64,000 bases of DNA from Pseudoduganella violacea (lineage in GTDB: Bacteria; Pseudomonadota; Gammaproteobacteria; Burkholderiales; Burkholderiaceae_D). The notes below the pieces were generated by a model. The model did not search any database and was not told where the DNA came from. It worked only from the letters and a program-made list of their open reading frames with translations. A program made the translations under genes and the position numbers. The stretch's first letter is position 1. Every line of letters begins with the position of its first letter. The stretch spans positions 1 through 64,000 of the forward strand of contig NZ_JACHXD010000002.1 in NCBI RefSeq assembly GCF_014191875.1. Direction: 5' to 3'. Positions 27,146 through 36,599 of the stretch are shown here, one piece after another.

Positions 27146-28348
27146 TCAGGTATAGGCCAGGCCCATGGCTTCGCGCACATCGCGCATGGTTTCCTGGGCC
27201 AGCTTGCGCGCCACGTCGTTGCCGTCGGCCACGATGGCGCGCACCAGGGTCGGGTCGTCCAGATAGGGCTGGGCGCGTTCGTGCATCGGCTCCTGTGCGC
27301 GGATGATGGCGTCGATCACCGGCTGCTTACATTCGAGGCAGCCGATGCCGGCCGAACGGCAACCCTGCTGCACCCATTGCTGGGTGGGCGCGTCGGAATA
27401 CACCTGGTGGAATTGCCACACCGGGCAGCGCTCCGGCTCGCCCGCATCGCTGCGGCGCACGCGCGCCGGATCGGTCGGCATGGTGCGCACTTTCTTCGTC
27501 ACCACATCCTTGCCCTCGCGCAGCGCGATGGCATTGCCATAGCTCTTGGACATCTTGCGCCCATCCAGGCCCGGCAGGCGCGGCGCCGCCGTCAGCCTGG
27601 CCTGTGGTTCGACCAGGATCAGCTTGCGGCTGCCTTCCAGGTAGCCGAACAGGCGCTCGCGGTCGATCATCGACAGGCTTTGGGCGCTGTCGAGCATGGC
27701 CTTGGCCTGCTCCAGCGCCTCGTCCTTGCCGTCCTGCTGGTAAGCCGTGCGCAGCTCGTTGTACAGCTTGGCGCGTTTGCTGCCGAGCTTTTTGACGGCA
27801 TCCTGCGCCTTTTCCTCGAAGCCTTTTTCCTTGCCGTAGAGATGGTTAAAGCGGCGCGCGATCTCGCGCATCATCTCGATATGCGGCACCTGGTCCTCGC
27901 CCACCGGCACATCGGAGGCGCGGTAGATCAATACATCGGCCGCCTGCAGCAGCGGATAGCCGAGGAAGCCGTAGGTGGCCAGGTCACGGTGGGCCAGGTT
28001 GTCGATCTGGTCCTTGTAAGTGGGCACCCGCTCCAGCCAGCCGAGCGGCGTGGCCATCGACAGCAGCAGGTGCAATTCGGCGTGCTCGGGCACGCGCGAC
28101 TGGATAAACAGCGTGGCCTGGGACGGGTCGACCCCGGCCGCCAGCCAGTCCACCAGCATGTCCCAGGTGCTGCGCTCGATGAGCGAGGGATCGTCGTAAT
28201 GCGTGGTCAGCGCATGCCAGTCGGCCACGAAGAACAGACAGGGCAGTTCGGACTGCATGCCGATCCAGTTGCGCAGGGCGCCGTGGTAGTGGCCCAGGTG
28301 CATCGGCCCCGTGGGACGCATGCCGGAAACGACGCGGTCGGGATACAT
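27146..28348 (-). CDS. trpS: Tryptophanyl-tRNA synthetase
   Basis: 400 residues. Charges tRNA-Trp; class Ic synthetase. The HIGH-like motif is in GPMHLGHYHGALRN, the KMSKS motif is intact in DGRKMSKSYGN, and the C-terminal helical part carries the anticodon-recognition region. ATG 28348 gives the family N-terminus MYPDRVVSGMRPTG; the longer frame runs into the protease gene. It is longer than the 330-residue E. coli type, with an insertion near the C-terminal third that contains Cys residues (GCRSAGIGCLECKQ), as in other betaproteobacterial homologues. Confidence 0.96.
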   Translation of the reverse strand: MYPDRVVSGMRPTGPMHLGHYHGALRNWIGMQSELPCLFFVADWHALTTHYDDPSLIERSTWDMLVDWLAAGVDPSQATLFIQSRVPEHAELHLLLSMATPLGWLERVPTYKDQIDNLAHRDLATYGFLGYPLLQAADVLIYRASDVPVGEDQVPHIEMMREIARRFNHLYGKEKGFEEKAQDAVKKLGSKRAKLYNELRTAYQQDGKDEALEQAKAMLDSAQSLSMIDRERLFGYLEGSRKLILVEPQARLTAAPRLPGLDGRKMSKSYGNAIALREGKDVVTKKVRTMPTDPARVRRSDAGEPERCPVWQFHQVYSDAPTQQWVQQGCRSAGIGCLECKQPVIDAIIRAQEPMHERAQPYLDDPTLVRAIVADGNDVARKLAQETMRDVREAMGLAYT

Positions 28349-28350
28349 GG

Positions 28351-29025
28351 TCAGCCCAGCAGCATACTCAAAGGCGTCATCAGCGTCGCGTACAGATTCA
28401 GCACCAGGCGCACCATGCCGCTCAGCAGCGGGCTCAGCATGCCGGTATACATCAGCAGAATCAGGCCGATGAAGATGTACGGGGTATAGCGCTCGACGCT
28501 GGCGAAACGGCGCGCCAGGTCCAGCGGCAGCAGGGCCGTCAGGATGCGGCCGCCATCGAGCGGCGGCACCGGCAGCAGGTTGAAGACGCACATCACCGCG
28601 TTCACGGTAACGCCGGCCGTCGCCATGCCGAGCAGGAAGGGCTCGCTCACATGCAGCGCATACAGCAGCACGTATACCGCGCTCCAGCCCAGGCCCATGA
28701 CGAAGTTGGCGGCCGGTCCGGCCGCCGCCACGAAGCCCATCTGCTTTTTCGGATTGCGCAGGCGGTTGAAATCGACTGGCACCGGCTTGGCGTAGCCGAA
28801 GGGCATGCCGAGCGGCGACAGGTACAGCATCAGCGGCAGCAGGATGGTGCCGAACAGGTCGATATGGTGGATCGGATTCAAGCTCAGGCGTCCCTGCTGG
28901 GAAGCCGTGGGGTCGCCGAAATAGCGCGCCACATAGCCGTGGGCCGCTTCGTGCAGGGAAATCGCAAACAGGACGGGAATCGCGTAAATGGCGATGGTCT
29001 GGATGGCGTGACTGAAATCGTTCAT
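28351..29025 (-). CDS. Site-2 protease family protein (M50B zinc metalloprotease)
   Basis: 224 residues, a small integral membrane protease without PDZ domain. The zinc motif HEAAHGY is in the first membrane helix, with the third ligand in VFNLLPVPPLDGGRIL. Four to six hydrophobic segments are visible. The ATG at 29025 is preferred to an upstream TTG. It ends two bases before the trpS start, so the two are co-transcribed. The substrate is unknown. Confidence 0.93.
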   Translation of the reverse strand: MNDFSHAIQTIAIYAIPVLFAISLHEAAHGYVARYFGDPTASQQGRLSLNPIHHIDLFGTILLPLMLYLSPLGMPFGYAKPVPVDFNRLRNPKKQMGFVAAAGPAANFVMGLGWSAVYVLLYALHVSEPFLLGMATAGVTVNAVMCVFNLLPVPPLDGGRILTALLPLDLARRFASVERYTPYIFIGLILLMYTGMLSPLLSGMVRLVLNLYATLMTPLSMLLG

Positions 29026-29089
29026 GGGCAAAATTCTACCAGACCGTCCACGACGGTCCGGATCAGGTGGATGGGTGGGCCGCGCCGGC

Positions 29090-29713
29090 TTACAGGCCCA
29101 GGATGGCCGGATCGCCCCGGCCTTGGCGCACCAGCGCGGCTTCCTCGCCGCTCAGGTCGATCACGGTGGTCGGCTCGAAACTGCAGGCGCCGCCGTCGAT
29201 GATCAGATCGACCTGCTTGTCGAGGCGCTCGCGCACCAGGTCGGGTTCGGTCAGCGGCTCCTCGTCGCCGGGCAGGATCAGGGTGGTGCCCAGCAGCGGC
29301 TGGTCCAGTTCGGCCAGCAGCATTTCGATGATGGCATTTTCCGGCACGCGCAGGCCAATGGTCTTGCGCGAAGGATGGCTGAGCCGGCGCGGCACGCAGC
29401 GCGTCGCTTCGAGGATGAAGGTGAAGGGGCCCGGCGTGGCCGCCTTGAGCAGACGGAACTGGCGGTTATCGACGCGCGCATACACGCCGATCTCGCTGAG
29501 GTCGCGGCACAGCAGGGTCAGGTGGTGCTTCTCGTCGATGCCGCGGATGCGGCGCAGGCGCTCCACCGCCTGCTTGTCGTCCAGGTGGCAGACCAGGGCG
29601 TAGCAGGAATCGGTGGGCACGGCGACGATGCCGCCGCCGTGGATGATCTGGGCCGCCTGCTTGATCAGGCGGGCCTGCGGATTGACGGGGTGGATCTGGA
29701 AGAACTGGGTCAT
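29090..29713 (-). CDS. Threonylcarbamoyl-AMP synthase-like protein (YciO/Sua5 family)
   Basis: 207 residues. The YrdC-like fold binds nucleotides and RNA; relatives make the threonylcarbamoyl-AMP used for tRNA t6A. Seen: IHGGGIVAVPTDSCYAL at the nucleotide site, the K-H-H-L-TLLCRDLSE segment and the TPGPFTFILEAT signature. It lacks the C-terminal Sua5 domain, so it is closer to YciO, whose exact role is not settled. It starts 4 bases after the htpX stop. Confidence 0.9.
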   Translation of the reverse strand: MTQFFQIHPVNPQARLIKQAAQIIHGGGIVAVPTDSCYALVCHLDDKQAVERLRRIRGIDEKHHLTLLCRDLSEIGVYARVDNRQFRLLKAATPGPFTFILEATRCVPRRLSHPSRKTIGLRVPENAIIEMLLAELDQPLLGTTLILPGDEEPLTEPDLVRERLDKQVDLIIDGGACSFEPTTVIDLSGEEAALVRQGRGDPAILGL

Positions 29714-29716
29714 GGT

Positions 29717-30589
29717 TCAGCGCAGCGCCTGCAGGGCCGCGATCCGCTCCTCGAACGGCGGGTGGGTCGAAAACAGGGCCGACCAGCCGCCGCCGCCGGA
29801 AATGCCGGAAGCGGCCATATTCTGCGGCAGCGCGCCCGGCTCCATGCCGCCCAGGCGGGCCAGCGCATGCTGCATCGGCACGGTGCTGCCCAAGAGCTTG
29901 GCGGACCCGGCGTCGGCGCGGAATTCGCGCTGGCGCGAGAACCAGGCCACGATCATCGAAGCGACCAGGCCGAACAGCAGTTCGCAGACGAAGACGGTGA
30001 TGGTGTAGCCGATGCCGGGACCGCGGCGCTCCTCATTGCCGCTCAGCGCCTTGTCGACGATGGAGCCGACGATGCGGGCGAAGAAGACCACGAAGGTATT
30101 CACCACGCCCTGGATCAGGGTCATGGTCACCATATCGCCGTTGGCGATGTGCGCCACCTCGTGGCCCAGCACCGCTTCCACCTCGTCGCGGTTCATATTC
30201 TGCAGCAGGCCGGTGGACACGGCCACCAGCGCGGAGTTCTTGAAGGCGCCGGTGGCGAAGGCGTTCGGCTCACCGTCGTAGACCGCCACTTCGGGCATGC
30301 CGATGCCGGCGCGCTGGGCCAGGGTCTGCACGGTCGAGACCAGCCACTGCTCGGTCGAATTGGACGGGGCGTCGATCACGCGCGCGCCGGTGCTCCATTT
30401 CGCCATCGGCTTGGACATCAGCAGCGAAATGATGGAACCGGTGAAGCCCACCACGGCGGCGAAGGCCAGCAAGCTGCCCATCTGCATATTGCCCGGACCC
30501 GGACGGCCAATGCCGAGCAGGGACAGCACGATGGACAACACCAGCATCACAGCGAGGTTGGTGGCGATAAACAGGATAATTCTTTTCAT
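29717..30589 (-). CDS. htpX: Membrane protease HtpX (M48 family)
   Basis: 290 residues. Inner membrane zinc endopeptidase that helps remove damaged membrane proteins. Two N-terminal transmembrane helices, then the zinc motif HEVAH in [20 protein letters not shown], two further membrane helices and the [13 protein letters not shown] glutamate segment, ending in [16 protein letters not shown] 30589 gives the normal [14 protein letters not shown] start. Confidence 0.96.
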   Translation of the reverse strand: MKRIILFIATNLAVMLVLSIVLSLLGIGRPGPGNMQMGSLLAFAAVVGFTGSIISLLMSKPMAKWSTGARVIDAPSNSTEQWLVSTVQTLAQRAGIGMPEVAVYDGEPNAFATGAFKNSALVAVSTGLLQNMNRDEVEAVLGHEVAHIANGDMVTMTLIQGVVNTFVVFFARIVGSIVDKALSGNEERRGPGIGYTITVFVCELLFGLVASMIVAWFSRQREFRADAGSAKLLGSTVPMQHALARLGGMEPGALPQNMAASGISGGGGWSALFSTHPPFEERIAALQALR

Positions 30590-30671
30590 AATATCAATAC
30601 TCCGGTCGGATTGGCCGGCCTCTAAGATAAGGTCGAGCAGCCGGAAATACAAGAGCCGCGAGTAGGGGTAT

Positions 30672-31505
30672 TCAGAACCAGTCGTGCCAGATCGGCGTGA
30701 CATTACCCGGCAGCGGCGCCAGCAGGCCGAAATCGACGCGCGCCTCGCCCGGCGCGTGGAAGTCGGTGCCGCGCGAGGCCAGGAAGCCATAGGCATTGGC
30801 CAACTGGGCGTAAATCGGGTATTGCTCGGGCGTGTGGCTGCCCGTCACCACCTCGATGGCGCGACCACCCAGCTGCTTGAACTCGTCGAACAGCACGCCC
30901 TGCTGCAATGCCGTGAATTTATAGCGGCCCGGATGGGCGATCACGGCGATGCCGCCGGCGCCGCGAATCCAGCCCACGGCCTGCTCCAGCGTGGCCCAGC
31001 GGTGCGGCACATAGCCCGGTTTGCCATCCGACAGGTATTTGCGGAACACTTCCGGCACATTGGCGCAGGCGCCGCACTCCACCAGATAGCGCGCGAAATG
31101 GGTGCGCGACATCAGGGCCGGGTTGTCCACGTACTTGAGCGCGCCCTCGTAGGCGTTGGGGATGCCGGCCTTGGCCAGTTGGGCGCCGATCTCGCGGCCG
31201 CGCGCATCGCGCCCGGAGCGGGTTTCGGCCAAGCCCTGCAACAGGGCCGGATTGTTCTCATCGAACTGCAGGCCGACGATGTGCACGGTTTCGCCGGCCC
31301 AGGTGATCGAAATCTCCACGCCCGGGACGAAGCGCATGCCCTGCTCCTGCGCCGCGGCGCGCGCGGCGGCCACGCCGCCCACCTCATCGTGGTCGGTCAG
31401 CGCCCACACATCGACGCCGCCCTGGCGCGCGTACGCGGCCACGGCAGCCGGCGCCAGCACGCCGTCGGAAACATTGGAATGGCAATGAAGATCGACTTTC
31501 AACAT
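30672..31505 (-). CDS. PHP-domain phosphatase (3',5'-nucleoside bisphosphate phosphatase type)
   Basis: 277 residues. A polymerase-and-histidinol-phosphatase fold with the trinuclear metal motifs: [11 protein letters not shown] at the N-terminus, LTDHDEV, the GVEISITW segment, AHPGRYK and the terminal GTDFHAPG. The best-studied relatives (YciV/RnaAM type) hydrolyse 3',5'-bisphosphonucleotides or trim short 5' RNA ends. It heads the htpX-yciO-like group on the minus strand. Confidence 0.9.
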   Translation of the reverse strand: MLKVDLHCHSNVSDGVLAPAAVAAYARQGGVDVWALTDHDEVGGVAAARAAAQEQGMRFVPGVEISITWAGETVHIVGLQFDENNPALLQGLAETRSGRDARGREIGAQLAKAGIPNAYEGALKYVDNPALMSRTHFARYLVECGACANVPEVFRKYLSDGKPGYVPHRWATLEQAVGWIRGAGGIAVIAHPGRYKFTALQQGVLFDEFKQLGGRAIEVVTGSHTPEQYPIYAQLANAYGFLASRGTDFHAPGEARVDFGLLAPLPGNVTPIWHDWF

Positions 31506-31577
31506 AAGGCTTGCATCTTTAACATGTGCTAAGGCCTTATTGTACGCCGAGCGGAGCCGCGCCGGGTTGATGCCGCC

Positions 31578-32453
31578 TCAGGCGAGAAATTCCTCCAGCA
31601 TGCGCGCCAGCGCTTCGGGCTGGTCGTGATGCAGCATATGGCCGGCGTCGGGCATCATCCTGGCCGTGACATTGGCCAGGTGGCCCAGGCGGCGGTCGAC
31701 TTCGACGCGCGCCTCTTCCTTCGGCCCCATCCACAGCCACATATTGGTGTGTTCGGCCTCGACCCACAGCACGGGGGCGGTGATGGCCTTCCAGCACGCC
31801 ATCACCTCTTCCGTATGATAGAGCAGCGGCGTGGTGCGCTTGTGCACGGCGTCGCCGAGGATGCGCCACTCGCCGTCGGCGCCCTGGGCCGACCAGTACT
31901 GCGCCAGGAAGGCGGCGCGTTCGTCGCTCAGGCGTGGGTTGGTCTTTTGCAGGCGGCCGGCGACGGCGGCCAGGCTTGGGTAGCCCTTCATTTCCGGCTC
32001 GACCAGCAGCTCGTCCATCCACCTGCGGTAACGGCCGGGCGCCTGCTCGGGCAGGGCCGACTTCAGGCCGAAGCCTTCCAAGTTGACCAGGCGGCGGATG
32101 CGCTCGGGCCGCGCGCCGGCATAGATGCCGACCACATTGCCGCCCATGCTGTGACCGAGCAGATTGACCTGCCCCTCGGGCTGGTAATGGCGCAGGAGGG
32201 CGTCCAAGTCGGCCACATAGTCGGGGAACCAGTAAGTGTCCACGGCCGGATAGTCGCTCAGGCCGAAGCCGCGCCAATCGGGCGCGATCACATGCCAGTC
32301 GCCCTGCAGCGCGTCGACCACGAACTGGAAGGAGGCGCTGGCGTCCATCCAGCCATGCACCATGAACAGCTTGGGCGCGCCGTCCCGGCCCCAGTGGCGC
32401 ACATGGGTGCGCACGCCGCGCACGGTGATGAATTCGGATCGGAAGGGTTTCAT
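31578..32453 (-). CDS. Alpha/beta hydrolase
   Basis: 291 residues with the classic fold: HGWMDAS oxyanion region, nucleophile elbow GHSMGG, and acid and histidine residues near the end (ITAPVLWVEAEH and DAGHMLHHDQPEAL). The first strand (FITVRGVRTHVRHWG) matches soluble-epoxide-hydrolase-like or lipase-like members. The substrate cannot be read from the sequence. It is monocistronic and divergent from the carbonic-anhydrase-like gene. Confidence 0.9.
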   Translation of the reverse strand: MKPFRSEFITVRGVRTHVRHWGRDGAPKLFMVHGWMDASASFQFVVDALQGDWHVIAPDWRGFGLSDYPAVDTYWFPDYVADLDALLRHYQPEGQVNLLGHSMGGNVVGIYAGARPERIRRLVNLEGFGLKSALPEQAPGRYRRWMDELLVEPEMKGYPSLAAVAGRLQKTNPRLSDERAAFLAQYWSAQGADGEWRILGDAVHKRTTPLLYHTEEVMACWKAITAPVLWVEAEHTNMWLWMGPKEEARVEVDRRLGHLANVTARMMPDAGHMLHHDQPEALARMLEEFLA

Positions 32454-32620
32454 ATTCGCTTTGCCTTGAAAAGTAAGCCGCCATCACTATATCGGAGCCT
32501 TGCCGGCCGGGAAAAACGATATTAGCACGACCGTGCGAAAATTTCAGGCGAGATACAAATTCCCGGCGGCCGCCTGCCACAGCGTAAAATAGCGCCACCC
32601 CACGTCTAGCGAAGGCCACC

Positions 32621-33145
32621 ATGAGTATCTACCAATTGGGCGAGATTGCGCCCGAGATCGACGCCTCGGCCTTTGTGGCCGATTCCGCCACGGTGATCGG
32701 CAAGGTCACGCTCGAAGCCAACAGCTCGGTGTGGTTCGGCGCCACCCTGCGCGGCGACAATGAGCGCATCGTCATCGGCGAGAATAGCAATGTACAGGAA
32801 GGCGCGGTGATGCATACCGATATGGGCTATCCGCTGAACGTGGGCAAGAACGTGACCATCGGCCACCAAGCCATGCTGCATGGCTGCAGCATCGGCGACG
32901 GCGCCCTGATCGGCATCCAGGCCGTGGTGCTGAACGGCGCCAGGATCGGCAAGGGCTGCCTGGTCGGCGCCGGCGCCCTGGTCACGGAAGGCAAGGAATT
33001 CCCCGACAATATGCTGATCGTCGGCGCGCCGGCCAAGGCCATCCGCGCACTGACGGCCGAGGACGTGGCGCGCCTGCAAGCGAGCGCCGACAGCTATGTG
33101 CAGCGCAGCGCGCTGTTCAAGACGCAACTAAAAAAGATTGGATAA
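32621..33145 (+). CDS. Gamma carbonic anhydrase family protein (YrdA-like)
   Basis: 174 residues. A left-handed beta-helix of hexapeptide repeats forming a trimer, with three metal histidines visible in [13 protein letters not shown] and [10 protein letters not shown]. Members bind zinc or iron, but many lack measurable carbonic anhydrase activity, so the role is open. It ends three bases before hslO, so the two are likely co-transcribed. Confidence 0.93.
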   Translation: MSIYQLGEIAPEIDASAFVADSATVIGKVTLEANSSVWFGATLRGDNERIVIGENSNVQEGAVMHTDMGYPLNVGKNVTIGHQAMLHGCSIGDGALIGIQAVVLNGARIGKGCLVGAGALVTEGKEFPDNMLIVGAPAKAIRALTAEDVARLQASADSYVQRSALFKTQLKKIG

Positions 33146-33148
33146 AAC

Positions 33149-34114
33149 ATGAGCACCACCCAGGATACCCAAGCGCCGCAGGACACCCTGCAAAAATTCA
33201 TTTTCGAGAACGCGGCCGTGCGCGGCGAGTTCGTCGACATCTCGGCCACCTGGCGCGAAGTGCAGGCGCGCCACGCCTACCCGGCACCGGTCAAGCGCCT
33301 GCTGGGCCAGATGGTGTCGGCCGCCGCCCTGCTCTCGGCCAACCTGAAATTCAACGGCTCCATCATCATGCAGATCCACGGCGACGGTCCGGTGCGCCTG
33401 CTGGTGGTGGAATGCGATTCCGAGCTGCGCCTGCGCGCCACGGCCAAGCTCGATCCCGCGCTGCCGGTCGCCGACGACGCCAGCCTGAGCGCCCTGCTCA
33501 ATGCGCAGGGCAAGGGCCGCTTCATCATCACGCTCGACCCGGCCGAGAAAGTGCCGGGCCAGCAACCCTACCAGGGCATCGTGCCACTGGACGGCGACGA
33601 TGTGGCGAGCGTGATCGAAAACTATATGCTGCGCTCGGAACAGCTGGACACCAAGCTGTGGCTGGCAGCCGATGACGAGGTCTCGCGCGGCCTGCTGCTG
33701 CAAAAGCTGCCGCTGCACGGCGGCAAGGCCGAAGCCAATCCACTCAGCCACGAACAGGCGCTGGAAACCTGGACCCACGCGGTGACGCTGGCCTCGACCC
33801 TGAAACAGGAAGAGATGCTGACGGTCGGCATCGATGAACTGATGCGCCGCCTGTTCTGGGAAGACACGCTGCGCCTGTTCGACCCGGTGCACCCGCAATT
33901 CCACTGCAGCTGCACGCGCGACAAGGTCGGCAATATGCTCAAGATGCTGGGCCAGGAAGAAGTCGAAGCGGCCCTGGCCGAACAGGGCAAGCTGGGCATC
34001 AACTGCGATTTCTGCGGCAAGCACTACGATTACGATCCGGTCGATTGCGCCCAGTTGTTCGCCAGCGACGCGCCGGCCGAAACGCTGATGCACGCCAGCG
34101 GCGCCAAGCACTAA
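33149..34114 (+). CDS. hslO: Redox-regulated chaperone Hsp33
   Basis: 321 residues. A cytoplasmic holdase activated by oxidation. The N-terminal substrate-binding domain starts at FIFENAAVRGEFVDI. The C-terminal zinc switch has the four conserved cysteines as CSC (FHCSCTRDKVGNML) and CxxC (INCDFCGKHYDYD). Length is slightly longer than the E. coli protein. Confidence 0.96.
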   Translation: MSTTQDTQAPQDTLQKFIFENAAVRGEFVDISATWREVQARHAYPAPVKRLLGQMVSAAALLSANLKFNGSIIMQIHGDGPVRLLVVECDSELRLRATAKLDPALPVADDASLSALLNAQGKGRFIITLDPAEKVPGQQPYQGIVPLDGDDVASVIENYMLRSEQLDTKLWLAADDEVSRGLLLQKLPLHGGKAEANPLSHEQALETWTHAVTLASTLKQEEMLTVGIDELMRRLFWEDTLRLFDPVHPQFHCSCTRDKVGNMLKMLGQEEVEAALAEQGKLGINCDFCGKHYDYDPVDCAQLFASDAPAETLMHASGAKH

Positions 34115-34148
34115 ACAGCGGCGCGGCCGTGCTGGCCGCGCCCTGCCC

Positions 34149-34547
34149 TCACTCCGTTGCCGCCGGCTGCGCCTGGCGCGCCGGATTCTTCACCAGGCGG
34201 ATCGCATCTTCCGGACAGGCCGTCACGCACAGACCGCAGGCGCGGCAAGCGTCGGCGGCCGGCGTGTAAGCCGTCATCCGTCCATGCAGCACGGCCTTCA
34301 CCTTGCCCTTGAAACTCAGCTCGGAAAAGTCCTCCGCGTCCATGCGCCGCACCTCGAACACCTGATAGGGACAGACGCGCACGCAATCGTCCTTGCCCTC
34401 GCAGCGGTTGCGATCGATCTGCGGCATCACCTTGCCCGGCTCGCCGCAGCGGGCCGCGGCCTGCAGGGCCGCGATCTCGGCCGCGCTGTGCGGCGCGCCG
34501 CGTCCCCCTTCGTGGCCATGGCGGCCGCGCTGTCGATGTTGTCTCAT
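34149..34547 (-). CDS. 4Fe-4S ferredoxin-type protein
   Basis: 132 residues from ATG 34547, behind GAGGAG. A His/Arg-rich N-terminal part of about 45 residues precedes two cluster motifs: CEGKDDCVRVCP and CRACGLCVTACPED. The second is a standard CxxCxxCxxxCP; the first is a variant with CxxxxxCxxxCP spacing. It probably donates electrons to an oxygenase. Last gene of the MFS-darcynin-ferredoxin unit, which fits a supply role for the diiron enzyme at 39507-40409. Confidence 0.88.
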   Translation of the reverse strand: MRQHRQRGRHGHEGGRGAPHSAAEIAALQAAARCGEPGKVMPQIDRNRCEGKDDCVRVCPYQVFEVRRMDAEDFSELSFKGKVKAVLHGRMTAYTPAADACRACGLCVTACPEDAIRLVKNPARQAQPAATE

Positions 34548-34558
34548 CACGCTTCTCC

Positions 34559-34942
34559 TCATTCCATGACCGGCACGCCGGTGCGGAACTGCCACGACGA
34601 CAGCTGGAAGATGGCATCGCCGCGCGCGCCGTCCAGCATATCGAGCACTTCGAAATAACGGCCCCAGAACGGGGTCTTCTGCAAGTCCACCATCAGCTGA
34701 TTGTAAGCGGCGCGGTCGGTCGACTCCCACACCCAGATATCGGTAGCGGCCGAGGTCAGCGCTTTTTCCACGTCATACATCAGCAGGCGCACCTGCTCGT
34801 GGTAACGCTGCAGCACCGGCTCCACGTGGGCTTGCAGCAGCACCAGCTGCTCGCCGAAGCCCAGCGAAGTCCAGGCCGGCAAGGCCTTGACCACGATGAA
34901 GCCGGTCAGCGCCGGCAGGGTTTCCTGATTTGCCAAAGTCAT
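34559..34942 (-). CDS. Darcynin family protein
   Basis: 127 residues, a small soluble alpha/beta protein similar to the darcynin family: FIVVKALPAWTSLGFGEQL, then DIWVWESTDRAAYNQLMVDL and TPFWGRYFEVLDML. ATG 34942 sits behind AAGGAG. The family has no settled function that I know. It lies between the MFS exporter and ferredoxin genes on the same strand, and two more distant relatives lie in the same locus (39138-39479 and 40390-40761). Confidence 0.8.
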   Translation of the reverse strand: MTLANQETLPALTGFIVVKALPAWTSLGFGEQLVLLQAHVEPVLQRYHEQVRLLMYDVEKALTSAATDIWVWESTDRAAYNQLMVDLQKTPFWGRYFEVLDMLDGARGDAIFQLSSWQFRTGVPVME

Positions 34943-34963
34943 TTTAAGCTCCTTCACATTGGT

Positions 34964-36391
34964 TCAGCGGCGCGCCGGCGCCGGCTGGCCCGGCGCGGCG
35001 ACCGGCTGCAACTGGTAATTGGACGGCAGCAGCAAGGCCAGCAGCGCGCACACGACGAAGACCGGTCCCAGCACCGAAAACACGCTGCGCAGGGAATCGT
35101 TCGACAGGTGCTGCGACTCCAGCGCGTACTGGATCGCCGCCAGCGCATTGATGCCCAGCGCCGCGCCCACATTGCGCAGCAGCTGGATGGTCGAGGTGTA
35201 GGTCGCCACCGAATCGGCCGGCGCCGCGTTCTGCGCCAGCACCACCGCGCCTACGGCCACGCAACCCATGCCCAGACCGATCAGCAGCTCGGCGCCGGCG
35301 ATCGCCTGCCACGGCAGGCTGGTGCTGCCCATGGCCAGCACGAAGGCGCCCGCCACCAGCGCCAGCGCCCCGGCCAGCATGCTGCTGCGATAGCCGACGC
35401 GCTGGATCTGCATGCCGCACACGGCCGAGCTGACCACGAAGCCCAGTGCCGCCAGCAGCACGATAACGCCGGTCTGCGCGGTACTGATGGCATGGCGCGC
35501 ATGCAGCGCGATCGGCACCAGGGTGATCGAGGCGTACAGGCCGATGCTGCCGCAGATGACGATGACCATGGCCACCGCCAGGCTGCGCTGCCGGAAGAAA
35601 GCCAGCGGCACCGGGCTGGCCTGCGGCCGTCCCATCACGCGCAGCACCAACAGCAGCGCGCCCGCCGCGGCCAGCACCAGCATCGACCAGAAGCTGTCGC
35701 GAGACAGCCCCACCTGGGCCGCCGACAGCGCCACCATCACGCCCAGCAGCATCAGCGCAAAGAAGCCCTGGGCCAGATAGTCCACCGCCACGCCGCGCCG
35801 CACATGGGCGCTGAGGGCTTTGGAACGCAGCACCAGCAGGCACACCAGGCCGACCGGCATATTGATCAGGAAAGCCGCGCGCCAGCCGAAGGCGTGGGTA
35901 AACGCCAGGCCGGCCAGCGGCCCGACGATGGCCGCCACGCCCCACACGATGCTGACCATGCTCTGCACCCGGCCGCGCTGCGCCGCGCCATAGATGATGG
36001 CCAGCGAAGCATAGGACAGCACGATGATCATGCCGGCGCCCGCGCCCTGCACCACGCGCGCTAGCACCAGCATCAGCATATCGCCGGCCAGGGCGGCGCC
36101 GGCGGACCCGGCCAGGAAGACCAGGATGGCCCAGCTCAACACCGAACGCACGCCATAGCGGTCGGCCAGCGCCCCGGTCAGCGGGCCGGCCAGCGCCATC
36201 GCCACCATAAAGCCCGACATCAGCCAGGGAAACAGCGCCTGTCCGCCGCCGACCGATCCGGCGATCACCGGCAGCAGCGTGCCGATGATGGTGGTATCGG
36301 TCGCGGCCAGGAACAACACGGCCAGGATCGCGAAAGCGACCCACCGGTTCGGCGGAGTCGCGGGCGCAGCTTGTAACGGTTTATCACTCAT
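34964..36391 (-). CDS. MFS transporter (DHA2/EmrB-QacA-like exporter)
   Basis: 475 residues with 12 to 14 hydrophobic helices. Signature stretches: LAATDTTIIGTLLPVIAG in helix 1 with its aspartate, GALADRYGVRSVL (loop 2-3 motif A) and VQGAGAGMIIVLSYASL (motif B region). DHA2 exporters expel drugs or products by proton exchange. ATG 36391 behind AAGGAG is preferred to the longer frame. It is first of a three-gene unit inside the metabolite locus, so export of the product or an intermediate is likely. Confidence 0.9.
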   Translation of the reverse strand: MSDKPLQAAPATPPNRWVAFAILAVLFLAATDTTIIGTLLPVIAGSVGGGQALFPWLMSGFMVAMALAGPLTGALADRYGVRSVLSWAILVFLAGSAGAALAGDMLMLVLARVVQGAGAGMIIVLSYASLAIIYGAAQRGRVQSMVSIVWGVAAIVGPLAGLAFTHAFGWRAAFLINMPVGLVCLLVLRSKALSAHVRRGVAVDYLAQGFFALMLLGVMVALSAAQVGLSRDSFWSMLVLAAAGALLLVLRVMGRPQASPVPLAFFRQRSLAVAMVIVICGSIGLYASITLVPIALHARHAISTAQTGVIVLLAALGFVVSSAVCGMQIQRVGYRSSMLAGALALVAGAFVLAMGSTSLPWQAIAGAELLIGLGMGCVAVGAVVLAQNAAPADSVATYTSTIQLLRNVGAALGINALAAIQYALESQHLSNDSLRSVFSVLGPVFVVCALLALLLPSNYQLQPVAAPGQPAPARR

Positions 36392-36487
36392 TTTTAGACT
36401 CCTTATTAAACGGAAGCCATTGCGCGGCAAGAGCGGCAAAGCCGCGGCCCACAAGGCGAAGCCAGTATTCCACCCCGCTTCCCGCCT

Positions 36488-36509
36488 GGCTTGTATATAA
36501 GTGACAAGC
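36488..36509 (-). promoter_or_regulatory. Candidate regulator site upstream of the MFS unit
   Basis: On the minus strand TATACAAGCC occurs here and again upstream of the second operon of the locus (44205-44214), same orientation. Here it is also part of an inverted repeat GCTTGT / ACAAGC (36489-36494 and 36504-36509). The AraC-type regulator encoded next door is the natural candidate to bind it. This is inference from two sites. Confidence 0.4.
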
Positions 36510-36525
36510 TCCGTTTGCGCCAAAT

Positions 36526-36574
36526 CAAACAATGTCCCACCCTGGTGTCAGGCACCAGGGTGGGACATTGTTTG
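36526..36574. repeat. 49-base perfect palindromic repeat
   Basis: Two 22-base arms (CAAACAATGTCCCACCCTGG plus two bases, and its complement) around TCAGG. The same family appears as pairs at 47920-48022 and 51618-51737. It lies between the AraC and MFS genes and may also act as a transcription terminator hairpin. Confidence 0.85.
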
Positions 36575-36599
36575 AGGTAGATCAAACGGTGGGGCGGGC